A stretch of 64,000 nucleotides of DNA from Paenibacillus sediminis (GTDB lineage Bacteria > Bacillota > Bacilli > Paenibacillales > Paenibacillaceae). The notes below the pieces were generated by a model that was given only the letters and a program-made list of their open reading frames with translations, was not told the origin of the DNA and did not search any database. The translations under genes were made by a program, and so were the position numbers. This document shows, piece after piece, positions 24,558-33,289 of this stretch (within the stretch, counting starts at the first letter, position 1; each line of letters begins with the position of its first letter). The stretch is taken from the NCBI RefSeq assembly GCF_017873765.1, contig NZ_JAGGKP010000006.1:62001-126000 (forward strand), read 5' to 3'.

Positions 24558-26303
24558 TTATTTAGATTGCTCATACATCCAGTCAATAGCTTCTTGGGTT
24601 TTGTAGGCAGGCACCCATGAGAAATGCGCCATTGGGGCAAGAGGCATCGCGACATAGCCTGGTGCATATTCTGTATATTTCACTTTGGTACTGCCTAGTT
24701 CTTTCAGTGCAGCGACCATATCTCTCGTACCATGAATCATAAATTCAGGCATATACAGATCCATCTCTCCTGTAACTTTAACGACAGGATCATCTGCTGC
24801 ATGGAACGCCCAGATTGGTTTATCTTTGATCGCTTCAACCTTCGTTAAATCACCACCGCCGCACACCGGCATCGCTGCCGCAAACAAATCAGGATTTCTC
24901 TCTAAAAAGCCCCACGTTCCGAATCCGCCCATTGAGAGGCCCGTAATGTAAATACGATTCGTATCCACTTGGGGATTGCTTACAGCGAAATGGACTAATT
25001 CAAGCGTTGTTTCATAAACACTCTTCTCTAACCATAATCCGCTGGCTATCAAAGGATTTTGTGGAGCTAGCACAAAGCTTGGATGTTTGGCTTGGTTGTC
25101 CTTCGACGCCCATACTGTCGCCCCCATATTGGCAAGCAATGGCGCGGCATTATTTACGCCTCGCTCCCCATTGCCGTGAAGGAAAATGATGAGCGGGTAC
25201 TTCTTGCCGGCCTCTAACTTAGGTTCATATAGACGGTAGTCAATTTTATTCCCCGTTTCACTTATAAAGGTGAGCGCTTCGAAGCTGTCTACTACTGCGT
25301 TAACCTCGTTGCCGCTTTTTTGCTTAGCACCTGAAGCGATCTTCGTTCCATCCGCTGCAGTAATATCTGTTTTTTGCGTCACATAGTAGATCAGTTTATA
25401 AAGTATATTCTTACCAAGTACCGAATCATAGTACATCGTTCCTGCATTCGTATCTTTGGCAGTATCCAATTCAATAATGACATACTCACCCGTTTTACTT
25501 GTTGCAGCTACAGCAGGCGAGTCATTCGTATATACCTTTGTAATCGTTCTAGGTGCCGTAACTTCTCCTAATGCAGCTTCTACCGTAAAGTCAGTTGTTT
25601 TGAACATGGAGCCAACGACCGCTTTGTTATATTTAATCGCCACCGCATATACAACTTCGCCTAAAGGTGTCGTTTCTTTTAAAAGAGTAATATTTTTGTT
25701 CGCCGCTAAGCCGTCCGACATATCCGCCAAATACCCAATGCGACTCGCTTGATCAATGATCTTCACAATCTCTGCACGGGATATCGGAGATAATGGTCTA
25801 AATGTTCCATCGGGAAATCCATTAAACAGATCCTTTTTGTACAACGTGTTTACCGCGTCTGCTGCATAGCTATGTATAGATGCGCTGTCTTTAAACGGCG
25901 TCCATGCTCCTTCTTGAGCTTCAAATCCAAGCACCTTAAAAAGCAACGCTAGTGCATCTTCTCTTGTTACGTTCTGGTCTGGCATTGTCAAAATATGGAT
26001 AGGGACATCCGCAACATCAGCAACGTTTTTCCCTTGAGAGGCTAATAAATGATTTGCAAGCGCTGTCAATTCAGCGCCCGTTATAGGCTGATTAGGACGA
26101 AAAGTCCCGTCACCGTAACCAGCTATTGTCCCATTGCCCGCCCATTTCTCGATCGCATTCTCAGCCCAGTGGCCTTTAATATCTTTCAAGAGCTGTTCAC
26201 CTCCTGCAGCTGGGGCTGAGGCTCCTGCTGAAATCCCTTCCATGGAAATAAACATGAAGAGTGCGACGAAAATGGCTGTTAATTTATTGGATACTTTATT
26301 CAT
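24558..26303 (-). CDS. SLH-domain surface protein with alpha/beta-hydrolase (esterase) domain
   Basis: Exported 581-residue protein. Residues 1-30 are a signal peptide (hydrophobic core IFVALFMFISM, cleavage near AGA-SA). Residues ~40-215 hold two to three S-layer homology repeats (KGHWAENAIEKW, GYGDGTFRPNQPITGAEL, FPDGTFRPLSPISRAEI) for binding secondary cell-wall polymer. A linker of ~130 residues follows. The C-terminal ~220 residues are a prolyl-oligopeptidase/feruloyl-esterase-like hydrolase with nucleophile Ser in TGLSMGGFGTWG, an Asp in AADDPVVKV and His in MAHFSW. It probably hydrolyses an ester or short peptide at the cell surface. Transcribed alone; nothing tells the substrate. Confidence 0.85.
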   Translation of the reverse strand: MNKVSNKLTAIFVALFMFISMEGISAGASAPAAGGEQLLKDIKGHWAENAIEKWAGNGTIAGYGDGTFRPNQPITGAELTALANHLLASQGKNVADVADVPIHILTMPDQNVTREDALALLFKVLGFEAQEGAWTPFKDSASIHSYAADAVNTLYKKDLFNGFPDGTFRPLSPISRAEIVKIIDQASRIGYLADMSDGLAANKNITLLKETTPLGEVVYAVAIKYNKAVVGSMFKTTDFTVEAALGEVTAPRTITKVYTNDSPAVAATSKTGEYVIIELDTAKDTNAGTMYYDSVLGKNILYKLIYYVTQKTDITAADGTKIASGAKQKSGNEVNAVVDSFEALTFISETGNKIDYRLYEPKLEAGKKYPLIIFLHGNGERGVNNAAPLLANMGATVWASKDNQAKHPSFVLAPQNPLIASGLWLEKSVYETTLELVHFAVSNPQVDTNRIYITGLSMGGFGTWGFLERNPDLFAAAMPVCGGGDLTKVEAIKDKPIWAFHAADDPVVKVTGEMDLYMPEFMIHGTRDMVAALKELGSTKVKYTEYAPGYVAMPLAPMAHFSWVPAYKTQEAIDWMYEQSK

Positions 26304-26368
26304 GAATACACTCCTTTCGAAAATAACATATTTAGAGGTTAAGGCTTCTGATATGTTATATGACTGGA

Positions 26369-26402
26369 ATTAAAAAAAAAGAAAGTCTTTTTCAAGACTC
26401 TC
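26369..26402 (-). terminator. Terminator of the queCDE operon
   Basis: Leftward reading gives AGTCTT, a short A-rich loop, AAGACT, then TTCTTTTTTTTT. It lies just past the queE stop. Confidence 0.8.
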
Positions 26403-26414
26403 TTTAAAATGTCG

Positions 26415-27140
26415 TCATACCCCTCTTTTATTTCCCCATATCCAAGCATGCAGCTGGGGCAGCACTCTCACTTGTTTGAGGTCACTAGACTTCATAACCG
26501 TCTCTATCAACCATTCATAACGTTTGAGAAGTCTGGCTAGAAGCCGTTCGTTATTATTTTCCTTGAGATCATCATTGCCAGACTGCAGGTACATCGCGAT
26601 GTTAGGATATCGTTTATGCACTTGAACTGCATATTCCAAGTCAGTTTCATCAAACACAACCACTTTGAGACTAAATGTTCGGCGATGTGCAGCTAGCTTC
26701 TCAACAATTTCATCTAAAACTGCCCAATTGGTATTCATTTGTGAGCTTGGAGGCTTGGGTGATAAAGTTAAATCATCGATCTTCAAAAACCAATCCTGCC
26801 ATCTGCTTCCTTGTGTTTCCAAAGCAACTTGTATTCCATTAGCATGTAATAAATCAATAAGTTCATCCAGCTGTTTAAGCAGCGCTGGATTACCACCGGA
26901 AATGGTTACGTGCTCAAATGTATCTTTCCCGATTTCTTTGAGTTCTTTGAATATATCTTCACACGTCATTAACCGAATCTCGTCCTTAGCAGTTCCATCC
27001 CAAGTAAAGGCCGAATCACACCAAGCGCACGAGTAATCACAGCCAGCTGTCCTTACAAACATCGTTTTTTGTCCGATGACCATCCCTTCACCTTGGACAG
27101 TTGGACCAAAGATTTCGATCACGGGAATTTGTTGACTCAT
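26415..27140 (-). CDS. queE: 7-carboxy-7-deazaguanine synthase (radical SAM)
   Basis: Radical SAM enzyme converting carboxytetrahydropterin to 7-carboxy-7-deazaguanine in queuosine biosynthesis. It has 241 residues. The cluster motif CDYSCAWC (C-x3-C-x2-C) is followed by DSAFTWDG, and EIFGPTVQGEG at the N-terminus and TISGGNPALL are characteristic. It directly abuts queD and is the last gene of a queC-queD-queE operon ending in a strong terminator. Confidence 0.95.
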   Translation of the reverse strand: MSQQIPVIEIFGPTVQGEGMVIGQKTMFVRTAGCDYSCAWCDSAFTWDGTAKDEIRLMTCEDIFKELKEIGKDTFEHVTISGGNPALLKQLDELIDLLHANGIQVALETQGSRWQDWFLKIDDLTLSPKPPSSQMNTNWAVLDEIVEKLAAHRRTFSLKVVVFDETDLEYAVQVHKRYPNIAMYLQSGNDDLKENNNERLLARLLKRYEWLIETVMKSSDLKQVRVLPQLHAWIWGNKRGV

Positions 27141-27578
27141 TTACATCACACCATCTTTCGGGCGATACACGACATAGCTTGTCGGTGTTTCCCTTAAGAA
27201 CACTTGAAGACATTTCGGTTTATTGGGCTGCCTGTCAAGATGGGACTGAACAATCTCCGCTATCGTTCGAGCTACAACTTCTGTTGTTGGGAAACGTTCC
27301 GGTTCCTTGTCGTTAAAGTTAGCTGTATCGTTATTTAATAAAGTATGATCGAAGCGATCATGAATTAATTTCTTGATCACTGCAAAGTTCACTAGAAATC
27401 CGCTATGATCCAGTTCGTCCCCTGCTATCGTTATATTTGCGAAATAAGTGTGCCCATGTACGTACTGACACTTCCCGGCATCATCACTTGGAACATAATG
27501 CGCCGCGGCAAAATGGAAGTCTTTATTGAGCTCATAACGATATGGATGCTGAACGGATGGATAAATTTGGTGGATCAC
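27141..27578 (-). CDS. queD: 6-carboxy-5,6,7,8-tetrahydropterin synthase
   Basis: Second enzyme of the queuosine pathway, a small zinc-dependent 6-pyruvoyl-tetrahydropterin-synthase fold, about 145 residues. Zinc ligands and catalytic Cys are in FHFAAAH and GKCQYVHGHTY; the C-terminal VFLRETPTSYVVY is typical. No ATG is near. I choose GTG at 27578, 9 nt after AGGGG; TTG at 27587 in the same frame is the alternative. queC ends 13 bp upstream, so translation is probably coupled. Confidence 0.92.
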   Translation of the reverse strand: MIHQIYPSVQHPYRYELNKDFHFAAAHYVPSDDAGKCQYVHGHTYFANITIAGDELDHSGFLVNFAVIKKLIHDRFDHTLLNNDTANFNDKEPERFPTTEVVARTIAEIVQSHLDRQPNKPKCLQVFLRETPTSYVVYRPKDGVM

Positions 27579-27590
27579 AACTATCAACCC

Positions 27591-28238
27591 CTACTTTCTT
27601 CTTTTGAGGTAATCATTTAGGCCTTTTGCTCTTAATTTACAAGCAGGGCACTCCCCGCACCCGTCTGCTACGATGCCGTTATAGCATGTTAGCGTCTTAT
27701 TTCTTACAAAATCGAATGCGCCAAGCTGATCTGCAAGCTCCCAAGTCTCCTCTTTACTCAGCCACATCAGTGGAGTATCGATGACAAACGTATAATCCAT
27801 GGCTAGGTTCAACGTAACATTTAGAGATTTTACAAATACATCCCGGCAATCTGGATATCCGCTGAAATCTGTCTCACATACACCTGTTACAATGTGCTTA
27901 GCCCCAATTTGTTTCGCTAGTACGGCTGCAAAGGATAGGAATAGCAGGTTTCGGCCATCTACGAATGTAGTCGGTAACTTACCATCCTCTGCAACTATAT
28001 CTATATCATCTCTAGTTAAAGCATTTGGAGCGAGCTGATTCAATAATGACATGTCCAAGACATGATGTTTGATCGATAGTTCCTTTGCAATATTGGCAGC
28101 ACATTCGAGTTCCAATTTATGACGTTGCCCGTAATTAAACGTAACTGCCTCTACCTCATCGAATTGTTTCATTGCCCAAAACAAACAAGTCGTACTGTCT
28201 TGACCACCGCTAAAAACAACTACAGCTTTTTTCTTCAT
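27591..28238 (-). CDS. queC: 7-cyano-7-deazaguanine synthase
   Basis: ATP-dependent amidation and dehydration of carboxy-deazaguanine to preQ0. At 215 residues it matches family length. The P-loop-like pyrophosphatase motif [16 protein letters not shown] is at the N-terminus, and the C-terminal zinc site [19 protein letters not shown] has four cysteines. It is the first gene of queCDE. I found no preQ1 riboswitch in the ~100 bp upstream. Confidence 0.95.
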   Translation of the reverse strand: MKKKAVVVFSGGQDSTTCLFWAMKQFDEVEAVTFNYGQRHKLELECAANIAKELSIKHHVLDMSLLNQLAPNALTRDDIDIVAEDGKLPTTFVDGRNLLFLSFAAVLAKQIGAKHIVTGVCETDFSGYPDCRDVFVKSLNVTLNLAMDYTFVIDTPLMWLSKEETWELADQLGAFDFVRNKTLTCYNGIVADGCGECPACKLRAKGLNDYLKRRK

Positions 28239-28381
28239 CGTCTCTCATCCCATACTATTTATTTAATCGAACAGTCATGTCGAATATTGTAGAAAGAAAT
28301 ACATATAATAATATATCATTTCAGCTCTATGAAACAACTGTCCAATGACTGGATTTTATCCATCGAATGGTTTGAAAAAAA

Positions 28382-28410
28382 AGAATACGCCTGTCGGCGC
28401 ATTCTTGTTT
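28382..28410 (-). terminator. Terminator of the sugar ABC operon
   Basis: Leftward reading gives AAGAATGCGCC, GACA loop, GGCGTATTCTT, then a T run. It lies about 45 bp beyond the stop of the last permease gene. Confidence 0.8.
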
Positions 28411-28455
28411 AACTGTTATTGTCCAATGCGATGCGCTCTCCCCATACGAGTCAGA

Positions 28456-29289
28456 TCAGCCTTTCGTTCCGCCTTGCAGCCCAAATCCTTTGGACATGAA
28501 CTGCTGCGAGAGGATATACATGACAACCGAAGGAATTGCATATAGCACCGAGAACGCCGCTAATTTACCATAGTCGACCATACCGTATTGTCCAAAAAAC
28601 TGATACAGCTTCAATGAAGCAGGGAAATTCTCCGGTCTTTGTAAAAGGATGTACGGGACAAAGAAATTACCCCAACTCCCGGAGAACGTGAAAATGGCTA
28701 CCGTGCAAATGCCTGGAATCATTAAAGGCGCGACCACTTTCCGAATGCCGACGAAGACAGAGGCCCCATCGACCCATGCCGCTTCTTCCAAGTCACTTGG
28801 CACCGAATCCATAAAGTTCTTCAGCATCCAAATCCCATATGGCATCGATGATGCGACATAGAACAGAATGACTCCGAAAATATTGTCATATAATTTGATG
28901 CTCAAGAACAATTGATAGACAGGTACCATAACGGCTGTTATCGGCAAGGAAGTCATAAATAAAATCGTCAGCATGAACGACTTCTTATATTTCAATTGGT
29001 AGCGTGACAAAGGATAGGCCGCAAGCAATCCCAATATCACGACAAGTATTGCTTGACCACCGGACATGATCAGACCGATGAGGAATGCGCGCTGATTTCC
29101 ATGATTCCTGATGACATCAACATAGTTGGCTTCTGTTAGACGATGCGGTAAATTGAGCGATTGCATGGCATTGGAATCGATCGACGCAACAAGAACCCAT
29201 AGAAGAGGCAGTATGAAACAGATTCCGATCAAGGTAAGAATGGTATACGGCATGATTCGATATATCACTTTACGTTGTTTCGCATTCAT
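28456..29289 (-). CDS. Carbohydrate ABC transporter permease (MalG type)
   Basis: Six-helix permease of a CUT1-type sugar importer, with 277 residues. It has the cytoplasmic EAA loop EEAAWVDGASVFVGIRKVVAPLMIP-type motif (EEAAWVDGAS...G), which binds the ATPase, and the N-terminal helix LTLIGICFILPLLWVLVASI. It follows the MalF-type permease by 22 bp. No ATP-binding gene is in the operon, so a shared MsmK/UgpC-like ATPase encoded elsewhere is expected, as is common for this class in Firmicutes. Confidence 0.92.
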   Translation of the reverse strand: MNAKQRKVIYRIMPYTILTLIGICFILPLLWVLVASIDSNAMQSLNLPHRLTEANYVDVIRNHGNQRAFLIGLIMSGGQAILVVILGLLAAYPLSRYQLKYKKSFMLTILFMTSLPITAVMVPVYQLFLSIKLYDNIFGVILFYVASSMPYGIWMLKNFMDSVPSDLEEAAWVDGASVFVGIRKVVAPLMIPGICTVAIFTFSGSWGNFFVPYILLQRPENFPASLKLYQFFGQYGMVDYGKLAAFSVLYAIPSVVMYILSQQFMSKGFGLQGGTKG

Positions 29290-29311
29290 ACGAAGTCTCC
29301 TTGTAAACGTA

Positions 29312-30199
29312 CTATTTCATCGAACGAACATAGAACAGGCTCAGTACAATACCAATAACCAGCAGTAATAAGGAGATCGCTGTTCCATATCCAAGCTGAT
29401 AATTCACAAAGGCTTGATTATACATAAAGATAGGCAAAGTTGTTGTTGAATTTCCCGGCCCTCCGCCGGTCATCGCATAGATAAGTCCGAATACCCCAAG
29501 CGTCTGCAAAGTAACCAGCATCATATTCGTTGTAATGGTATCTTTAATATAAGGAATGATAATTCTGCTCAAAACTTGCCATCTCGATGCCCCATCCACA
29601 ACCGCCGCTTCTTCAATCTCACTCGGCACATCATCTAGCGCCGCTTGAAACACAAGCATAGAGAATGCCGTACCATGCCAAATGTTCGCAAGTATGATGG
29701 TGAGCATAGGAACGGTATACAGCCATGTGACTTCTTGAATACCGAGGAATGCCAGAATGCTATTTAGTGTACCTTCATCCCCGAAAAAGCTGTATAGACA
29801 TAAAGCGCACACAATTTCAGGGGTTACCCAACCTGCTAACACAATCGTACCGATCACGCGCCTGAACGCCCTCTTTTTATGCTTCATTAACAGTGCGATA
29901 ATAAATCCTAACACTTGTTGACCAATAACAGCAGAACCAAATAAAAAAATGAGTGTATTCCATATGCTGACTTTGACCGCTGGGTCTTTAAACATATGAA
30001 TATAGTTGTCAAGCCCGATGAATTTCAGTTCCTTGGCGGATTCCCCAGTTAACGCTAAATTCGTGAAGGAATAGAAGAAGGTTAATAAAATCGGATATAT
30101 AAAAAACACGAGCATAATCGCTATCGAAGGAAATAAAAAATAAAACCACGTGTATGATTTTCTCTTTTTATGGAGTGCATTAACCGCCAAACTGCTCAT
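29312..30199 (-). CDS. Carbohydrate ABC transporter permease (MalF type)
   Basis: Partner permease of the sugar importer. The start at 30197-30199 follows AGGAG by 8 nt, giving about 295 residues; an in-frame ATG at 30280 adds a non-membrane leader and overlaps the lipoprotein gene's end region. The first helix is WFYFLFPSIAIMLVFFIYP, and the EAA motif is EEAAVVDGASRWQVLSRIIIP. It lies between the binding lipoprotein gene and the MalG-type gene. Confidence 0.92.
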   Translation of the reverse strand: MSSLAVNALHKKRKSYTWFYFLFPSIAIMLVFFIYPILLTFFYSFTNLALTGESAKELKFIGLDNYIHMFKDPAVKVSIWNTLIFLFGSAVIGQQVLGFIIALLMKHKKRAFRRVIGTIVLAGWVTPEIVCALCLYSFFGDEGTLNSILAFLGIQEVTWLYTVPMLTIILANIWHGTAFSMLVFQAALDDVPSEIEEAAVVDGASRWQVLSRIIIPYIKDTITTNMMLVTLQTLGVFGLIYAMTGGGPGNSTTTLPIFMYNQAFVNYQLGYGTAISLLLLVIGIVLSLFYVRSMK

Positions 30200-30291
30200 G
30201 CATCGTTCTCCTCCCGCACGCTGAAAATAAGAAAAACCGCTTGCCCAAGCTCTCCTAATCTCTAGGTTGTGCTTGAGCAAGCTTTTTCCCG

Positions 30292-31671
30292 TTATTTTTC
30301 CATTACATGATCTTCCCCAACAATTCTAGTTACATCCTGCGCGTATTTATTCATGGCATCTGCAGGAGAAGTTCCCGTTGCAACGGATTCAACCATCGTC
30401 TGTATTTGGGTAGACACTTCAGGGTACTTATCCTGTGCAGGTCTAAATTCAGCATGCTGCAAATATTCCGTTGCAATTCCATTGAACGGCATTTGCGTAT
30501 ATCCTGGATCCTTCGCAACGTCTGACCGAACCGTTAGATTTCCTGATGCGATAACAAGCTTCTCGGTATTCTCTTTATTCAGGGCATACTTGATGAAGTC
30601 CCACGCTTCGTCTTTATGCTTCGCATTGCTTGGAATGGATAACGCCCAGCCTCCGGCCAAGGTGATCGATCCCGGATCCTGCCCCTTACTTGTCGGCATT
30701 GGAGCAAAACCAAGCACGTCCTTATATTCCGGCCAAGGTGCTGCGCCAGTATCTATATAATTGCCTGTAATCCATGAACCATCTAATGAAATTGCAAGCT
30801 TTCCTTGCGGTAAATATTCACGCGTAGCCGTATTCCCTGCCTGACCGTTCAATACTTTAGACAGCGGCGGACCAAGCTTCTCTTTATTCACGGTCTCAAT
30901 AAAGCTCAGCGCATCCGAAATTCCCTGACTCTTAATGATCCATTTTCCGCTCGCATTATCATAGAGTCTCTCCCCTGTTCCGTAGAGCAGCATTTCGTAG
31001 GTCTGCATGGATGTCGCTTCTCCTGTAGCCTTACCCATGTTCATCCAAATCGGAACAACGTCGGGTGCTTTTTCCTTGATCGTTCTCGCTGCACTTAAAA
31101 CATCATCCCAAGTTTTCGGCTTCCAATCTTCCGGCAGACCTGCTTGCTTGAAAATCTCCTTGTTATACCACAGTCCTCTGGAATCTGTACTGTAAGGTAC
31201 GCCGTATACTTTGCCGTCACTCGCAGTAACGCCTTTCTTCATCGCTTCTATAAAAGAACCATTGGTCCAATCTTCCCAGCCTTTCACTTTGTCATCCAGA
31301 GGTGTAAGAAATCCTGCGCTTGCGTCCGAATTCAAAATAAAAGTATCTTCCGTGACAATATCAGGCGCCGTATCCTTCGATTTCAGCGCTAAAGCAATCT
31401 TGGCAAAATAATCTCCCTCCGACGCTTGAATAGGAGTCGGCTTAATCTCTACATTTTTATTCGGATAGCTGGCCGAAACCTCCTTAATCCATTTATAGAG
31501 CACTCCCTTTTCCCCTATGCCATCATCTCTATAGGTAATCGTTATCGTTGTCTTTGCAGAATTTGAAGTATCCGTCTTACTCTCCCCTGACTTGCTCGAA
31601 CAACCGAATAACAAAGAAGCGCTCAAAATAACCGATGTTATGAGCATAAATTTTCTGTTGCTAGGTTTCAT
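30292..31671 (-). CDS. Sugar ABC transporter substrate-binding lipoprotein
   Basis: Family-1 extracellular solute-binding protein, 459 residues from the ATG at 31669-31671 (GGGAGGG 6 nt upstream). The signal peptide MKPSNRKFMLITSVILSAS ends in lipobox LFGC, with the lipidated Cys followed by a Ser/Lys/Thr-rich linker. Later segments such as VYGVPYSTDSRGLWYNKEIF, GKLAISLDGSWITGNY and LAGGWALSIPSNAKHKDEAWDFIKY are typical sugar-binder features. First gene of the three-gene operon. A cre-like sequence lies at 31717-31730. The sugar is unknown. Confidence 0.92.
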   Translation of the reverse strand: MKPSNRKFMLITSVILSASLLFGCSSKSGESKTDTSNSAKTTITITYRDDGIGEKGVLYKWIKEVSASYPNKNVEIKPTPIQASEGDYFAKIALALKSKDTAPDIVTEDTFILNSDASAGFLTPLDDKVKGWEDWTNGSFIEAMKKGVTASDGKVYGVPYSTDSRGLWYNKEIFKQAGLPEDWKPKTWDDVLSAARTIKEKAPDVVPIWMNMGKATGEATSMQTYEMLLYGTGERLYDNASGKWIIKSQGISDALSFIETVNKEKLGPPLSKVLNGQAGNTATREYLPQGKLAISLDGSWITGNYIDTGAAPWPEYKDVLGFAPMPTSKGQDPGSITLAGGWALSIPSNAKHKDEAWDFIKYALNKENTEKLVIASGNLTVRSDVAKDPGYTQMPFNGIATEYLQHAEFRPAQDKYPEVSTQIQTMVESVATGTSPADAMNKYAQDVTRIVGEDHVMEK

Positions 31672-31716
31672 ATTGTTCCCTCCCCTTTTGTTTGCTGCTG
31701 CCTTCAAACCAGTTTA

Positions 31717-31730
31717 TGTATGCGTTTACC
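31717..31730. promoter_or_regulatory. cre-like site upstream of sugar ABC operon
   Basis: TGTATGCGTTTACC matches the CcpA consensus at 12 of 14 positions on either strand and lies 46 bp before the lipoprotein start. The location and target (sugar uptake) suit CcpA control, but the match is imperfect. Confidence 0.4.
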
Positions 31731-31842
31731 CAAAGTGTGAACATATAATAAACATATTTGGGTAGGGGGTTATTTATTCGGGATTTGGGGGCAGTGTCAA
31801 ACTTGATTCCCACTCCATTCGTTTCCTTTGAGTCTCTACAAC

Positions 31843-31876
31843 GAAAAAGGAGGTACCCACAGGTACCACCCTTTTC
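31843..31876 (-). terminator. Hairpin with T-box-like sequence upstream of the ABC operon
   Basis: Leftward reading: AGGGTGGTACC (31872-31862), a 4-nt loop, GGTACCTCCTTTTT. The first block matches the conserved T-box motif AGGGTGGNACC, and the second forms a terminator with a T run. I cannot identify stem I or a specifier loop in the 250 nt upstream. It may be a T-box remnant or simply the terminator of the gene at 32111. The rest of 31731-32110 shows nothing recognisable. Confidence 0.4.
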
Positions 31877-32110
31877 TTACAACTCGCTTATCCAATATTC
31901 AAATTCACTTATTAAGCATACACCTTCGCTGAAACCTTTGCCTGTCCATTACAAAGGAATACCCATCGATTATTAAGTGCTGAAACATGGTGTTACGTTT
32001 TACTGTTGTACTGCTGGTGCGGCTTCCGCTAATCGAAGCTGAATTTCAATGCTGTTATATAACAAAGTTTCATTGATTCCGACGACTAATTGAAATTAAC
32101 CCCAATAATC

Positions 32111-32536
32111 TCAGGTTGTTTTTTCCACAACAACGAATCGTCCATTATGCCACAGATAAATCAGGGAAAATTCGTTACTATCATCCATGATAAGAAATTC
32201 ATTCTCATACCTATCCTGGAAGATCCGATAAAGCTGATACGGTGTAATCCCGCATTCTTCCATTTCATCGTCGAAAGTTGGCAACCAATGCGTTGCTTCC
32301 TCTATGCTTTGAACTGCCCTACAAATATAGCCTTTTGGTTCAATTCTGAATTGTTTTAGTTCGTTATCAGATAAGGATCCCCTAATCCTCTTTTCCTTCA
32401 TATACTTCGCAATTGCTCTCACATTGTATCGCGGCAGACACTTCGGACTTGGTATTGCAAATATACCTTTTGGAAATGCATCATCAAACTCGTCGTCATC
32501 AATTTCCTTCAATAGCTTCTCGTCATCTTTTTCCAT
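32111..32536 (-). CDS. Hypothetical acidic protein
   Basis: A 141-residue protein I do not recognise. The first 25 residues are strongly acidic (EKDDEKLLKEIDDDEFDDAF). A helical region follows (YNVRAIAKYMKEKRIRGSLSD), then a mixed C-terminal domain ending LIYLWHNGRFVVVEKTT. There is no signal peptide or membrane segment. A G-rich ribosome site (AGGGGGGGC) lies 5-6 nt before the ATG, so it is likely translated. It stands alone just inside the chromosomal side of the tmRNA remnant. Confidence 0.6.
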   Translation of the reverse strand: MEKDDEKLLKEIDDDEFDDAFPKGIFAIPSPKCLPRYNVRAIAKYMKEKRIRGSLSDNELKQFRIEPKGYICRAVQSIEEATHWLPTFDDEMEECGITPYQLYRIFQDRYENEFLIMDDSNEFSLIYLWHNGRFVVVEKTT

Positions 32537-32845
32537 GTAAGCCCCCCCTGCTCATCCGCTTTTCGTGAGCAAAATAATATCGTTCAAGAGTATAATTGTC
32601 AACCAATATTTGGATACAGTTGCGTTGTGAACAATATTGCGAAACAAGGAATATGTTTACAGGGCTCGGGTTGTATTACGGCATTAGCCTCTGTTGGGTG
32701 TCAGGGGACGCGACCAAGGAACGTTGGCATCATTACATGGCTGATAAGCGTTCGTATATAGATAATTGGTCGAATAGTGTTTGACCCCGAGGGGAGTACT
32801 CAACTTTTTCCAATAAAATAACATTAAATAAAACCAAAAAACAAG

Positions 32846-32882
32846 ACAAACCCAGTATCCATAAGGGCTACTGGGTTTGCAA
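32846..32882 (-). terminator. Stable hairpin, terminator-like
   Basis: CAAACCCAGT and ACTGGGTTTG form a 10-bp stem. Leftward the stem is followed by TCTTGTTTTTTGG. No gene ends close by on that strand, so it may belong to a lost gene. Confidence 0.5.
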
Positions 32883-32937
32883 TAACGTCGCAATCTAATT
32901 TGCAATGGCTACTTTTGGGCTACAATTTAATGGCATA

Positions 32938-33003
32938 GAAAAGCCCAGCCCTCATGCGGACTGGCTTTTCATGGTGGAGGCGAGGGGAATCGAACTCCTG
33001 TCC
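32938..33003 (-). ncRNA. 3'-terminal fragment of tmRNA (ssrA) with its terminator: island attachment site
   Basis: Leftward reading gives GGACAGGAGTTCGATTCCCC followed by TCGCCTCCACCA at 33003-32972. This matches the T-arm, acceptor strand and CCA end of Gram-positive tmRNA. A hairpin with AAAAGCC/GGCTTTT arms (32938-32969) follows, as at normal tmRNA genes. The roughly 330 nt that should lie upstream (33004 to ~33330) contain no tmRNA 5' half; a helicase remnant starts instead. This is what remains at the far end when an element integrates into the ssrA 3' end. No integrase is visible nearby. Confidence 0.75.
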
Positions 33004-33069
33004 TCAGTAATCAATATTCCGACATTTGAGTAGACTATTATTTATTCATCGGAGTTTTTTATAAATAGA

Positions 33070-33190
33070 AAACACCCAATTTCAAACATCAGGTGTTCTC
33101 CTATCTAAATCTATGAATTTCATCAACAATCAGGCAATCAGGCAACTCTATTATTTCCAACCCGCTCAACTATTGCAATCCCAGTGATCT
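33070..33190. repeat. Diverged copy of the 47882-48000 repeat
   Basis: A hairpin AACACC...GGTGTT, then AATCTATGAATTTCATCAAC and AATCAGGCAA...CTCTATTATTT. The same order, with substitutions and small gaps, occurs at 47882-48000. Possibly a duplicated 3' end of a mobile gene. The remainder of 33004-33289 shows nothing else recognisable. Confidence 0.4.
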
Positions 33191-33289
33191 TTACTATCTC
33201 TCACCAATAAGGATACCTATTCCGTGTATGGGCTACATAAAATAGACAGACTTGATGTGGCATTATTCGCTTAATGGTATTTAATCCAC

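Noticed and set aside
28239-28340. preQ1 riboswitch upstream of queC
   Set aside because: No C-rich/A-rich pseudoknot-like pattern found in the short AT-rich leader.
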